From: Hungateiclostridiaceae bacterium UBA1305
Lineage (GTDB): Bacteria; Bacillota; Clostridia; Acetivibrionales; DTU013
DNA: 64,000 bases
Reading direction: 5' to 3'
NCBI GenBank assembly: GCA_002307275.1
Contig: DBTX01000038.1
Span: 1 to 64,000 of the forward strand
A model generated the notes under the pieces. It worked only from the letters and a program-made list of their open reading frames with translations, was not told the origin of the DNA and ran no database searches. The translations under genes were made by a program, and so were the position numbers. Shown piece after piece: positions 8,541-17,867 of the stretch. How positions within the stretch are numbered: the stretch's first letter is position 1; each line of letters opens with the position of its first letter.

Positions 8541-9710
8541 TCATACTATTTGCAGTATGGCGCATTTCAGATACTCGGTTTCCGGTGCTGCAAGCAATAT
8601 GGGGTGATCCTTTGCCTGGGAGCGGTTTTCTATGAGTCTGACCTTTTTGCGGGAGTCAATTCCTGCATTGTATACGATATCTATGAACATTTCAGGATCA
8701 ACATGGTGTGAGCAAGAGCAGGTAACGAGGAAACCCCCGCTTTTTAAAATTTTCATGGCACGGAGGTTTATTTCCTTGTAACCTCGAATAGCGCCTTCAA
8801 CAGAGTTTTTACTTTTTGTAAAAGCAGGAGGATCAAGGATTACTACATCAAAAAGTTCGCCTTTGTCATCATATTCCCTTAATCGGTCGAAAACATTTGC
8901 TGCTTCGAAGCTGCAAATGCTGTCGAAACCATTAAGCCTGGCATTTGCGGAGGCGGTCTCTACTGCATGGTCCGAGATATCCAGCCCGAGTACGCTTCCG
9001 GCACCATAGGAAGCAGCGTGTAAGGCGAAGGAACCGGTGTGACTGAAGCAGTCCAGTACTTTTCCATCCTTCACAAAAGGTCTCAATGCAGCGCGGTTTT
9101 CCTTCTGATCCAGGAAATAGCCTGTCTTCTGCCCCTCGGCAATATCAACGATAAAACGGATGCCATTTTCCTTCATCTCCACATTCGTATCAAAGCTGCC
9201 GCGCAGGAAGCCCTTTTCCTGTTGGAGACCTTCAAGCTCCCTTACGTGAATATCATTTCTTTCATAGATACCTAATGGCTTTATCAGATCAGTCAGAATG
9301 TCTGCGAGCTCTGCCTTGAACTTCTCAATCCCGAAGGCAGAGGTCTGCATTACCAGTATATCGGAGAATTTATCCACTACAAGTCCGGGCAGGAAGTCCG
9401 ACTCGGAAAAAACCACTCTGCAGCTGCCGGTATCAGCCACTTTTTTTCGATATTCCCAGGCTGCCTGGACTCTTTTATAAAAAAATCCATAATCGATCTG
9501 CTCATGTTCGTATGTAAGTATTCTTATGGTAATTTGTGATTTCGGATTAAAGAAGCCTCTTCCAAGAAAACGGTTTCCATTGCTGTATATATCTACAATA
9601 TCTCCAGGTTCCGCACCTGCTTCCACCGAGGCAATATCACTCCTGTATATCCATGGATGTCCGTACTCGACCCTTTTTTCCTTGCCTTTGATGAGAAATG
9701 CTTTTGACAT
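8541..9710 (-). CDS. rlmI: RlmI-type class I SAM-dependent rRNA methyltransferase
   Basis: Cytosolic methyltransferase of the RlmI/YwbD family (389 aa), expected to make m5C in 23S rRNA. An N-terminal PUA domain (KRVEYGHPWIYRSDI...GDIVDIYSNG) is followed by a Rossmann methyltransferase with motif I LDCFSHTGSFALHAA, GLDIS, motif IV VILDPPAF and motif VI LVTCSCSHH, which contains the catalytic-type cysteines. AAAGGAGAG precedes the ATG. It lies downstream of the MFS gene on the same strand, 24 bases apart. Confidence 0.85.
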   Translation of the reverse strand: MSKAFLIKGKEKRVEYGHPWIYRSDIASVEAGAEPGDIVDIYSNGNRFLGRGFFNPKSQITIRILTYEHEQIDYGFFYKRVQAAWEYRKKVADTGSCRVVFSESDFLPGLVVDKFSDILVMQTSAFGIEKFKAELADILTDLIKPLGIYERNDIHVRELEGLQQEKGFLRGSFDTNVEMKENGIRFIVDIAEGQKTGYFLDQKENRAALRPFVKDGKVLDCFSHTGSFALHAASYGAGSVLGLDISDHAVETASANARLNGFDSICSFEAANVFDRLREYDDKGELFDVVILDPPAFTKSKNSVEGAIRGYKEINLRAMKILKSGGFLVTCSCSHHVDPEMFIDIVYNAGIDSRKKVRLIENRSQAKDHPILLAAPETEYLKCAILQIV

Positions 9711-9734
9711 ACAAACTCTCCTTTTGCAGTAGAA

Positions 9735-11126
9735 TCATTTTTGCATATTTATTATACCGGATAATGATGCTTTTAAATCCCGTAATATCTTTATGGAGGA
9801 CGATGAATCCTTTTCTTCATATCTGCGGAATATGAATACCAGTACAAGCAGCCTTATGAACGCTGAAATAAGGAACAGAAATTGAAAGCTCCCAAATTTG
9901 ATGCCTGCGAAAAGAGGTAAACCACCTGCAGGGATTGCTGTCCTTGTAAGCTGCATGAATGCTCCGCCGCAAAGGTATGCGGCAGCTGTTCCGATCAGCA
10001 TGACCACCAGAGTATAATTTGCCAGGTAAATGGAGCGGTTCTTCTCAGGAGCCAGCCAAATGGATTGATTCAGTGCGGTCATCTCAAATCCGGGCCAGAA
10101 GATGCCTGTCATGAGGTTTATGAGCAGAACTACCCAAGTGGAGTGCGGCGTGGTGAAGAGCCAGATCAGTGGCAGTATGATGATGGAAGTGCAGCACAGG
10201 AACATGACAGGTTTGCTGCCATATTTATCAGCAAGGTTGCCCCATAATCTGATGAAGAAGATGGTACTGAGATTGGCAGCAACCTGCGTAAATAGCGAAA
10301 TGAGCAGGAAGCTCATTTTCAACTCCTCGATCATATAAACATTAAAAAACGGACCGGCAATATTCACAGAGAAATACCAGAATGCGACAAAAATCATAAA
10401 TCTGAAATAATTCCGATCTTTGAACGGTTCGGCGAACAGCTTCAGGAAGGGTTGCCTTTTCTTTGGAGCAGTCATGGGAGGATGCTTTATCCAAAAGAAC
10501 AGGGTAATATCCGCTGTCCCGAGTATTGCTGCAAACACGAAAACTACGGCATATCCGGTGTAGCCATGTATCTTATCCAGAAGCAGCCCGCATAAAAGAG
10601 CGGCTACGCCACCCGTTATGGTATATATCATAGTTCTTCTGCCAAAGAACCTGCCTTTTACTTCAACCGGTACAAGATCACCCATCCATGAACTGAAGGC
10701 AAGTCCAGCGATTGAGTTTGCTATTGAAGAAATGGCGATTAGTAATGTAATGACGACAATACCTGCTTTCGTCTTATCAGGGTTTAATATAAATGGGATA
10801 AATGCGATGACAAACCACAAGGGCCTGTGTATAAAGCCAGCTGCAATGAAAAGCAGACGGCGTTTTCCCGAATTGATCATCACATAGGAGAAAAAAACCT
10901 GTATAATTGCACCAATGACCGGCAATGCCATAATGACAGAATAAACAAAATCATTCGCACCGAGTGCTCTGGTGAAGCCGGTCAATGCCGGTCCGTTTAT
11001 TACAGAAAAAAAAGGCAGTCCAAGTGAGGCTGCTAAAGTCACAAGCATTAAGCTTTTTTTAAGATCATTTCCTGATATGCGGTTATTGCTGTTCAAAATA
11101 GCCACCTTTTCCATAGAGAGAATCAT
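9735..11126 (-). CDS. Major facilitator superfamily transporter
   Basis: Twelve-helix integral membrane protein (463 aa) of the MFS fold. It has the long alternating hydrophobic pattern, a short central loop around HPPMTAPKKRQPFLKL, and the LWGNLADKYGSKPVMF segment that matches the MFS loop motif. The substrate cannot be told. Its ATGA start overlaps the stop of the upstream LtaS-like gene, so the two are translationally coupled. Confidence 0.8.
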   Translation of the reverse strand: MILSMEKVAILNSNNRISGNDLKKSLMLVTLAASLGLPFFSVINGPALTGFTRALGANDFVYSVIMALPVIGAIIQVFFSYVMINSGKRRLLFIAAGFIHRPLWFVIAFIPFILNPDKTKAGIVVITLLIAISSIANSIAGLAFSSWMGDLVPVEVKGRFFGRRTMIYTITGGVAALLCGLLLDKIHGYTGYAVVFVFAAILGTADITLFFWIKHPPMTAPKKRQPFLKLFAEPFKDRNYFRFMIFVAFWYFSVNIAGPFFNVYMIEELKMSFLLISLFTQVAANLSTIFFIRLWGNLADKYGSKPVMFLCCTSIIILPLIWLFTTPHSTWVVLLINLMTGIFWPGFEMTALNQSIWLAPEKNRSIYLANYTLVVMLIGTAAAYLCGGAFMQLTRTAIPAGGLPLFAGIKFGSFQFLFLISAFIRLLVLVFIFRRYEEKDSSSSIKILRDLKASLSGIINMQK

Positions 11127-13015
11127 TTATCGTTTATATGTTGCAAAGCGTTTTTCTGCAGAATGATATCCGATATTTCTAGTTCTTTCTGATATTTTCT
11201 GATATCACCTTCATACAGACTCATGTCCAAAGTCTGACCGTCATTTCCGTATACTGTATTATCTTCGCTTACATACGTGTATTTATACGTTATTACCGAT
11301 GAATCCCTGAGCACAGCATAACCATTTTCCAATGAAGTGTTAAATATGTCCTTGCCCAGTGCGTGCGGCGCATTGATCCCCATTATGTTGGCAACAGTCG
11401 GAAGCAGATCGATTTGACCGCATATCGTACTGTTCACACCCTTTTCAGTCATTCCGGGGATTCGTATAAAGCAGGGTGTCTTATGAATCTTCGTCCAGTT
11501 ATATTCAGTAAAATTAAAACCGATCAAATCCTTCAGTATATCGGTCTGATCCTTCAATACCGCATGATGATCGCCATAAATGATGATGATAGAATTGTCA
11601 TAAAGACCTCTGTTCTTTAGGTCGTCAAAAAGCTCTCCGATTGCCTGGTCCACATAATTCGCGGCTTTTACATAATTGCCGGTCATTGTACCCTGATATT
11701 TACCAACATCAAAGCCTTTATAATCAGTAAAAGAATTATACGGATGATGACTTGACAAGGTGATGAAAAAGCTGTAAAAAGGCTTGGAACTATCAATTTT
11801 CGGCAAGGACTGCCTGAAAAACGATTTGTCACTGAGCCCCCAACCCAGCAGGTCATCCAATATATAATCACCTGCACTGACGAATTTATCAAATCCGACT
11901 GCCTTGTACATTTGCGTCCTGTTCCAAAAGCTTGGTTTATATGCATGGAAGGCATATGAAGCATAACCCTGTTGCTTGAGCAGTCTTGGCAGGCTTTCGT
12001 AGGTATTTTCCGGGTATTTGAAATAAACAGCGCCGTCCCTGAGCGGGTAGAGTGAATTATTAGTAAGGAATTCCGCATCTGAGGTGTTTCCTTCACCAAC
12101 CTGATAATAGAAATTTTCAAGGTAAGTGCTGTCATTAATAAATTTATTCAGATTCGGAGTGATGTCCTGTCCGTTAAATTTCGTATTTATAACGAATTGC
12201 TGGATTGCTTCCATCTGAACAATAATCAGATTTTTCCCCTTTGCAATGCCCTTGTATTTGTCGCCGACAGCCGTTCTACCGCTGTAAAAGGTATCCAGTT
12301 CGTTCTTTTCCACCTTATTTAAAGTATGGTCTGCAAAGAATTTCTCATGTACTTGCGTTTTTATATCTAAATAGTGAAAATAAAAAATACCGAGGTTACT
12401 TATCACATTATTGTTATCATAAGTAAATACTCCAGGCGATGATTTGCCGGAAGCGTATTGGAAGAGCCCAAAACAGACGCAGATAATAATGACAACCATG
12501 ATGATCCGCTTCAAGGGATTGATCCTCGCTAATCCACTGGATGGAAGTTTTTTAAGCATTGAAAGTCCTGCTATGTACAACGGAATAGTTACTGCAAAAA
12601 TCAGGTCTCCTGTTTTGAACAGGCTCCTGGCACTCTCGGTTATGGAACTCATAAGACCTATCTGGTAAAGTACCGGTATGGTTATTGCATTGTAATAATA
12701 CCTGAAGTAGAGTGTGTCTGCCAGTAATAGAATGCTGACAAGTATATCTGCAATAAAAAGCGCCAGCAGCCTTTTCCTGTTGAAGAACAGCAATACGAAA
12801 ACGGTAATTAGCAGGAGAGATGTGAACGTGGCTAGGAACATATTATTGTTTATGGTATTGAAATACGGTTTCTCATTAAGTTCTGTAGAAAATTGGAAGT
12901 GGGCACACTTCAACAGCATTCCCAAAATAAATGTGATCCACAGAAAAAATTCTATTATATAGGAAGGATCGATTGTGATTCTGACCGACTTTGGCTGTAC
13001 TATGATTTTTCCCAA
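11123..13015 (-). CDS. LtaS-like sulfatase-fold membrane enzyme
   Basis: Lipoteichoic acid synthase/phosphoglycerol transferase family (630 aa). Five N-terminal TM helices (residues about 20-195) anchor an extracellular sulfatase-fold domain. Features include the nucleophile context GEGNTSDAEF with a Thr, FITLSSHHPYNS, and the metal-binding IIYGDHHAV. In the family it polymerises glycerol phosphate from phosphatidylglycerol onto a glycolipid. The TTG start has AGGTGAG five bases upstream. It overlaps the MFS gene by four bases. Confidence 0.87.
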   Translation of the reverse strand: MGKIIVQPKSVRITIDPSYIIEFFLWITFILGMLLKCAHFQFSTELNEKPYFNTINNNMFLATFTSLLLITVFVLLFFNRKRLLALFIADILVSILLLADTLYFRYYYNAITIPVLYQIGLMSSITESARSLFKTGDLIFAVTIPLYIAGLSMLKKLPSSGLARINPLKRIIMVVIIICVCFGLFQYASGKSSPGVFTYDNNNVISNLGIFYFHYLDIKTQVHEKFFADHTLNKVEKNELDTFYSGRTAVGDKYKGIAKGKNLIIVQMEAIQQFVINTKFNGQDITPNLNKFINDSTYLENFYYQVGEGNTSDAEFLTNNSLYPLRDGAVYFKYPENTYESLPRLLKQQGYASYAFHAYKPSFWNRTQMYKAVGFDKFVSAGDYILDDLLGWGLSDKSFFRQSLPKIDSSKPFYSFFITLSSHHPYNSFTDYKGFDVGKYQGTMTGNYVKAANYVDQAIGELFDDLKNRGLYDNSIIIIYGDHHAVLKDQTDILKDLIGFNFTEYNWTKIHKTPCFIRIPGMTEKGVNSTICGQIDLLPTVANIMGINAPHALGKDIFNTSLENGYAVLRDSSVITYKYTYVSEDNTVYGNDGQTLDMSLYEGDIRKYQKELEISDIILQKNALQHINDK

Positions 13016-13344
13016 TATGTCTCACCTGCCGAGCATCTGTAGTATCTTGAATTTTTTCTTATCTGTAATAGATATCTGCATCAAATAATTTTAACGTAAT
13101 TCCCTAAAAATTGCAATGCCTATAACGAGGCGAAACACGGCCACCGCATGAATAATATTTTCCGGTCCCAACCCTCCGAACCTGCGATTGTCGCAACAAT
13201 GACTGTGAATATTACTGTTACCAACTGGTGTTTCATCTGTGGTTTATGTAAACTCTATTAAAAGTGTAACATTTGAGGGCTTTTAACCATAGATATATAT
13301 TATTGAAATATTTTATGTAAATAGTAGAGGAGGCATATTAATTG

Positions 13345-13911
13345 ATGAGCGATAATGATGAGGAAAGAAAGTATGGTATTTCACAAATACCTGCAAACAA
13401 GGAGCCAATGGTTCAACATGAAGTCAAACCACCGCAGGAAACTGTAAATGCACTTATTGATGCGCTTGTTTTCTGTGAATTTTTTAAGGAAATACAAGAG
13501 ACGGAAATTAAGACTTGGCGAAATATCAAGTGTATTGAAAAGTGCTTTGTAGAGGTAATTGATAAAGAGATATACTGCTGTAAGGAAAAAGGCGGATGGA
13601 TAGTAAGCATTGTCTACAAGCTGATTATTGAGTATACTACAGACTATGGCTTTGAGCATAAGGTGATAAAAACTGTTGAGTTCAATAAATGTATTCCGTT
13701 CCCGCTTACTGAAAAGCATGACGACCATGGATTGATTGATTTTGCAAAAGCAACTCCCAGCCTGTTTGTTGAAAATGTTGATTGTATTGATATTAAATTT
13801 AAAAACATTGATTGCAACGCGTTCATCAAGGCGGTTGTGGAACTGGATTTCAAAGTCTTAGCGACAATCAGGAAGGATTATAATATTCTTGTCACAGGGC
13901 CTGTATGCTGA
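13345..13911 (+). CDS. SPOCS/DUF3794-like protein next to gas-vesicle genes
   Basis: A protein of 188 aa with the strand pattern of the SPOCS (DUF3794) domain found in Clostridia spore-coat and SipL-type proteins: CIEKCFVEVIDKEI, then IVSIVYKLIIEYTTD, FEHKVIKTVEFNKCIPFP and AVVELDFKVLA. No signal peptide is seen. AGGAGG lies 8-11 bases before the two possible starts (TTG 13342, ATG 13345). It is monocistronic, ended by a very strong terminator. Its place at the edge of the gas-vesicle region suggests, but does not show, a role there. The domain call is moderate. Confidence 0.55.
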   Translation: MSDNDEERKYGISQIPANKEPMVQHEVKPPQETVNALIDALVFCEFFKEIQETEIKTWRNIKCIEKCFVEVIDKEIYCCKEKGGWIVSIVYKLIIEYTTDYGFEHKVIKTVEFNKCIPFPLTEKHDDHGLIDFAKATPSLFVENVDCIDIKFKNIDCNAFIKAVVELDFKVLATIRKDYNILVTGPVC

Positions 13912-13976
13912 TATTGAACTTCTTATTTGCTATTTGATGCGGTTACCAGCTGTATTTCTTTTATAGCATTGTGTAA

Positions 13977-14022
13977 CAATTGAAAAATGCTGAGGATTTG
14001 TGTCCTCGGCATTTTTCAATTG
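13977..14022. terminator. Strong bidirectional terminator
   Basis: A long near-perfect stem (CAATTGAAAAATGC paired with GCATTTTTCAATTG, plus an inner GAGGA/TCCTC) lies between convergent genes at 13345 and 14083. Confidence 0.85.
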
Positions 14023-14043
14023 CGGGATTGTGAAGTTATCGCC

Positions 14044-14078
14044 AAAAGTGTCTGATGTTCGATGCACCGGACACTTTT
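14044..14078 (-). terminator. Possible terminator of the Asp-box gene
   Basis: AAAAGTGTC and GACACTTTT form a nine-pair stem directly after the stop of the leftward gene at 14083. Confidence 0.55.
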
Positions 14079-14082
14079 ACTA

Positions 14083-15486
14083 TCACTTCTTTCTCAAACT
14101 CTTCAAGTATTCCTCAGTTACATTAGCAAAACCTGTACCTGGCATTAATGATGTGCATGCATCATTTTTATCAGGATCAACTGCCGGATTCTTCTTTATG
14201 CGTGTCTTCTTCCTTTCTGTTTCACTAAGGTAATTTTCCTTCAAACTGTTTATTTCTCCGCATATGCTGTCCATTTTCTTATCAAAAGTATAAATATATT
14301 GTTTTAGTGTATCTATGGTATTTGATTGTTGTCTTAACAGCCCGGTATAATAGGATTGTTGTTTTATCAATTGACAAATAAACAACCTGATTTCTTCAAT
14401 AGCCATATTTTCCCGGCTTTCACTGAAATCGTTCAGGAAAGCAAGTCGCAAGCCTTTTAAAATTTTGCCAGGCAACCGGTTGATGCAGCTGTCTCTATAT
14501 TTATCCCTGATATTTGATTTGTAGGATATGCAATATAAGGGTGATGAATCGTGAAAATCATACGTAACCTGACTTCCCCAGGTGTGCCCGTTGTCGGTGG
14601 ATATACGGTATGATATGCAGTTATTCTTTACCCAGTATATTATAATGTGATTTCCAATTGTCAGAATAGAGGAGTTGCAGAACAAATGACTGGAGCTTCC
14701 TGCTGTTTTGACGGTCCAGGGATTTTTAGTACCGGATGCTTTAACAGTGCAGTTCATATCTACCGCTTGCCCGGATCTCATTTGCCATAGTAAGTATATA
14801 TTGCCAGGGCAATCAACTGCAGCCGAGAGGATATCCTTTTCTGAAGCGCTACTGCATAATACGCAAAAATCAGTCCACGAATCAGTGCTTGCAATATATT
14901 TTATATACCCAAGAACATAATTAGAATCCATCTTTTTTTTATAAAACAAATAGGGGCATTTTGATGTATCCATTGCCAGGGTATAGGGGAGATTTTCATA
15001 TGTAATACTGTCAAGAAGCTCTGGAGATGAAATGATTCCATTATGATCCAATGCCTGAAGGACAATTTGAGTATTAGCGGGAGATCTGCCGAGATAAAGC
15101 AGAACTAATTTGCCGCCGGCTATGAAAACATCAGGATACCTATCCTGAGGGACAATACTGCATTCACAATTGACTGGAGTGGAAGATATATTCATATTAT
15201 CATTCAATTGTATGTAGTTCATACCTTTATTATTCTGGCAGAGAATATGGATCGTATCCTTGCTATCAATACATACTCCAAACCAGGGGCGGACATCCCT
15301 GCATATCAGTGATTCGTTCGTCCAGCAGCTTTCTATGCATTCCAGATTAAGTCGGGTCGGTTCTATCCAGAGGTTATTCCTGACTAAAGTACTTACTCTG
15401 ATCTCCATATTCTGATTGACGGCTATTTTAATAAATTGACCGTATGATTTCTCAATAATATAAGTTTTTCTGTTCATATCAAACAT
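14083..15486 (-). CDS. Large hypothetical protein with an Asp-box (sialidase-like propeller)
   Basis: A 467-aa protein with no signal peptide. Residues about 20-340 show repeated short beta-strand segments ending in W or Y, and one clear Asp-box, STDNGHTWGS, the turn motif of sialidase-type beta-propellers. The catalytic Arg triad and Asp/Tyr of sialidases were not found, so it is more likely a binding or structural propeller than an enzyme. The C-terminal 120 residues are helical and charged (coiled-coil-like) and then Lys-rich. AGGAGG precedes the ATG. It is divergent from gvpA, with 127 bases between the starts. Confidence 0.55.
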   Translation of the reverse strand: MFDMNRKTYIIEKSYGQFIKIAVNQNMEIRVSTLVRNNLWIEPTRLNLECIESCWTNESLICRDVRPWFGVCIDSKDTIHILCQNNKGMNYIQLNDNMNISSTPVNCECSIVPQDRYPDVFIAGGKLVLLYLGRSPANTQIVLQALDHNGIISSPELLDSITYENLPYTLAMDTSKCPYLFYKKKMDSNYVLGYIKYIASTDSWTDFCVLCSSASEKDILSAAVDCPGNIYLLWQMRSGQAVDMNCTVKASGTKNPWTVKTAGSSSHLFCNSSILTIGNHIIIYWVKNNCISYRISTDNGHTWGSQVTYDFHDSSPLYCISYKSNIRDKYRDSCINRLPGKILKGLRLAFLNDFSESRENMAIEEIRLFICQLIKQQSYYTGLLRQQSNTIDTLKQYIYTFDKKMDSICGEINSLKENYLSETERKKTRIKKNPAVDPDKNDACTSLMPGTGFANVTEEYLKSLRKK

Positions 15487-15613
15487 GGCTATTTACCTCC
15501 TGGTTTATTATATTCGGCAGCGTTTTATTTATGGCATTCAAATGCGCAGGCAGTTATAATTCCGGGGCTTTATACATATCTATTAATGATTGCTAATTAA
15601 AGGAGTGTAACGA

Positions 15614-15859
15614 ATGGCTGTTGGAAAATCAGTACAATCTTCGAGCCTTGCGGAAGTCTTGGATCGGATACTTGATAAAGGACTGGTAATAGACATTTGG
15701 GCTCGTATATCACTGGTTGGAATAGAGCTTGTCACAATTGAAGCCAGAATTGTTGTGGCAAGTATTGAAAAGTATCTTATTTATGCAGATGCCATGGGTC
15801 AGACTTTAAAGAGTAGTGCTTTAGCAACTGCAGCGGGGAGGGAAAATAATGAGTATTAA
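15614..15859 (+). CDS. gvpA: Gas vesicle shell protein GvpA (copy 1)
   Basis: Major gas-vesicle shell subunit type (81 aa). The GvpA fold is obvious: SSSLAEVLDRILDKGLVIDI (helix and first strand), WARISLVGIELVTIEARIVV (second strand) and ASIEKYLIYADAMG (second helix), with a short variable tail. AAAGGAG lies eight bases before the ATG. It is the first gene of a rightward gvp operon and overlaps gvpO by 11 bases. Subunits of this type polymerise into the hydrophobic rib of the gas-filled protein shell. Confidence 0.95.
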   Translation: MAVGKSVQSSSLAEVLDRILDKGLVIDIWARISLVGIELVTIEARIVVASIEKYLIYADAMGQTLKSSALATAAGRENNEY

Positions 15860-16106
15860 AGATTTGACGCAGACAGTTAAAGAATTCATTTTTGAACTTT
15901 TTGGCAAGGATTCGGATGTCATATCTGCCATACCTGTCGAGAAGGGGTGGATGGTAACTGCAGAAGTGCTTATGGACGAGGATTATACCATAAAACGCGG
16001 AAGAAGCGATTTGCTTTATGTCTTTGAAATACTTGTTGATACCAATCTGCATGTACTTTCCTATTCAAGGACACGTATCAGGGAAAGAGGAAAGATAGAC
16101 GAATAG
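15849..16106 (+). CDS. gvpO: Gas vesicle protein GvpO
   Basis: Small (85 aa) GvpO-family accessory protein. It has an N-terminal helix (DLTQTVKEFIFELFG), then the core GWMVTAEVLMDEDYTIKRGRSDLLYVFEILVD split by a short loop, then HVLSYSRTRIRERG, close to the SYRRVRRY-type end of GvpO. It starts inside the end of gvpA, so it is probably coupled translationally. GvpO is a regulator or assembly factor in haloarchaea and actinobacteria; its exact role here is unknown. Confidence 0.8.
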   Translation: MSIKDLTQTVKEFIFELFGKDSDVISAIPVEKGWMVTAEVLMDEDYTIKRGRSDLLYVFEILVDTNLHVLSYSRTRIRERGKIDE

Positions 16107-16121
16107 AAAGGGGCATTAGTA

Positions 16122-17051
16122 ATGGAAGAAATCACTATAGTAGACTTTAAGCAAAAACAGAGTTTTGTAGAATCCGATAAAATAAAGGAAATGATTACAA
16201 GGGCAGTGGCGTATTTGAATGCGGGATTTCCAGTGCACTTAAAAGGGCCGGCCGGAACAGGGAAGACAACACTTGCCATGCATCTGGCCCATATTTTTAA
16301 TCAACCTACAATTGTAATTTTCGGAAGTGATGAGATTCGCTCAACTGATTTTGTTGGAGGACAATTTGGATACAGGAAAAAAGTTGTAATTGACAATTAT
16401 ATACATTCTGTTGTAAAAACAGACGAAACGGCTGAACAGCAGTGGATTGACGGAAGATTGATCACTGCCTGCAAAGATGGTTATATACTTATTTATGATG
16501 AATTCAGCAGGTCTACACCTGAGACGAATAACGTTCTTCTTTCCGTTCTGGAAGAAAAAATTCTTGAACTGCCTATAAATAGGACAGGTGAGAATTATGT
16601 CAAAGTACATCCTAATTTTAAAGCGATCTTCACCAGCAACCCGGAGAAATATGCAGGGGTATATAATACTCAGGAGGCGCTTCTGGACAGAATGATAACC
16701 ATTAATCTGGACCACTGGGACAGAGATACGGAAATAAAAATCGCAGCTTCACAATCTGGACTGAATATTGAAGACATGAAAAAGATCGTGGATATTGTCA
16801 GAAATTACAGGAAAAAGGTCAATAATAACATTTCGGTTCGTGCAGCCATCATGATAGGAAAAGTAGTTAATGTTATGAACGTACCTATTCAAGCTGATCA
16901 TGAGATGTTCCTGAAAATATGTGAAGACATATTGGGGGGCAGAGGGAATGCTGATGCTGCGGAATCATCTATGCCGGTACAGTCAAGAATCCAGACAGCA
17001 CCTGCTTCTGTTGAACAAATCATTCGTAATGTAATTCCCAGAATGGTATAA
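16122..17051 (+). CDS. gvpN: Gas vesicle AAA+ ATPase GvpN
   Basis: MoxR-like AAA+ ATPase (309 aa) needed in many gvp systems for vesicles to grow to full width. Walker A GPAGTGKTT at about 42-50, Walker B region YILIYDEFSR, then the sensor segment FKAIFTSNPEKYAGVY and an arginine-bearing LLDRMITINLD. RBS GAAAGGGG. It lies 15 bases after gvpO. The GYRKK insertion (FVGGQFGYRKK) is typical of GvpN. Confidence 0.93.
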   Translation: MEEITIVDFKQKQSFVESDKIKEMITRAVAYLNAGFPVHLKGPAGTGKTTLAMHLAHIFNQPTIVIFGSDEIRSTDFVGGQFGYRKKVVIDNYIHSVVKTDETAEQQWIDGRLITACKDGYILIYDEFSRSTPETNNVLLSVLEEKILELPINRTGENYVKVHPNFKAIFTSNPEKYAGVYNTQEALLDRMITINLDHWDRDTEIKIAASQSGLNIEDMKKIVDIVRNYRKKVNNNISVRAAIMIGKVVNVMNVPIQADHEMFLKICEDILGGRGNADAAESSMPVQSRIQTAPASVEQIIRNVIPRMV

Positions 17052-17063
17052 GGGGGTGGGCCT

Positions 17064-17345
17064 ATGCCGTATAAATCCAATAGAGCCGTTTATTCAAGAC
17101 CTTCTACATACGGTGGAAGTAAAGACAACTATATGAAGGCATTTCTTTTGACCAATGAACTTAACCGACTGGAACATGAGAAGAAAATGGCGGTAACAAA
17201 GATCACTAATTTGGAGAATAGGATTGAGGATGTACGTAAAGAAATCGAAGCCATCAATGCTTTGTTCCGTGATGCAAATAATATGATACAAAATGATATA
17301 GAGCCTGCAATACCAAAGAAAAGGCATGTTACCATAGAATATTAA
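17064..17345 (+). CDS. Small coiled-coil protein of the gvp operon
   Basis: 93-aa protein not recognised as a named Gvp. The N-terminal 30 residues are basic and aromatic, then a heptad-rich coiled coil (residues about 30-75: LNRLEHEKKMAVTKITNLEN and onward). The tail ends IPKKRHVTIEY. GGGGGTGGG precedes the ATG. It lies between gvpN and the Hsp20 gene with spacings of 12 and 15 bases, so it is almost certainly co-expressed. It may be an adaptor for the shell or the ATPases. Confidence 0.7.
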   Translation: MPYKSNRAVYSRPSTYGGSKDNYMKAFLLTNELNRLEHEKKMAVTKITNLENRIEDVRKEIEAINALFRDANNMIQNDIEPAIPKKRHVTIEY

Positions 17346-17360
17346 ACATGAGGTGAGAAT

Positions 17361-17867
17361 ATGGACAATAACCGTGACGACAGTGCTTTATCCGGTATAG
17401 GTGACATCATCAGAGGGGTAGGCAAGCTGGTTGGCAGTGCAATCAATATTGCTGATAAGGATTCCTTTAAAAAATCTTTTTCTGGTGATCTTTTCAAAGG
17501 GAAAAACGTTGATGCATTGAAAGGAAAATATGATTTTTCTGTTAAGCTGGGTCTGAACAAGGAAGATGGGATAGGACTTCCTTCTCAACGGACCCAGGAT
17601 GTTCCGCAAACAGAAGTTTTCAATGAAAAAGATCAAATGGTTGTCATACTCGAACTACCGGGTGTTGACAGAGACTCTCTGCAATTTGCAGTAGATGAAA
17701 ATATCCTTGTTATAAATGCAGAAGGAAAGGATGTATCCTATCAAAAGGAAATCAACCTTGGTGATTTTGCAGTCGCTGGAGATGGAATCAGTATCTCTGA
17801 AAATAATGGTATATTTAAAATTACATTAAAAGCTAATGACGGAGGAAAAAGTGGAGATCAAAAATGA
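17361..17867 (+). CDS. gvpH: Hsp20/GvpH-like small heat-shock protein
   Basis: 168 aa. The N-terminal half (Gly-rich, with GDIIRGVGKLVGSAI) may associate with shell protein; the C-terminal half (from about residue 85) is an alpha-crystallin domain: TEVFNEKDQMVVILELPGVD, ILVINAEGKD and GIFKITL. GvpH of haloarchaea and actinobacteria has this same architecture and stabilises vesicles. Its 3' end overlaps the start of the Cdc48-like gene. Confidence 0.82.
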   Translation: MDNNRDDSALSGIGDIIRGVGKLVGSAINIADKDSFKKSFSGDLFKGKNVDALKGKYDFSVKLGLNKEDGIGLPSQRTQDVPQTEVFNEKDQMVVILELPGVDRDSLQFAVDENILVINAEGKDVSYQKEINLGDFAVAGDGISISENNGIFKITLKANDGGKSGDQK

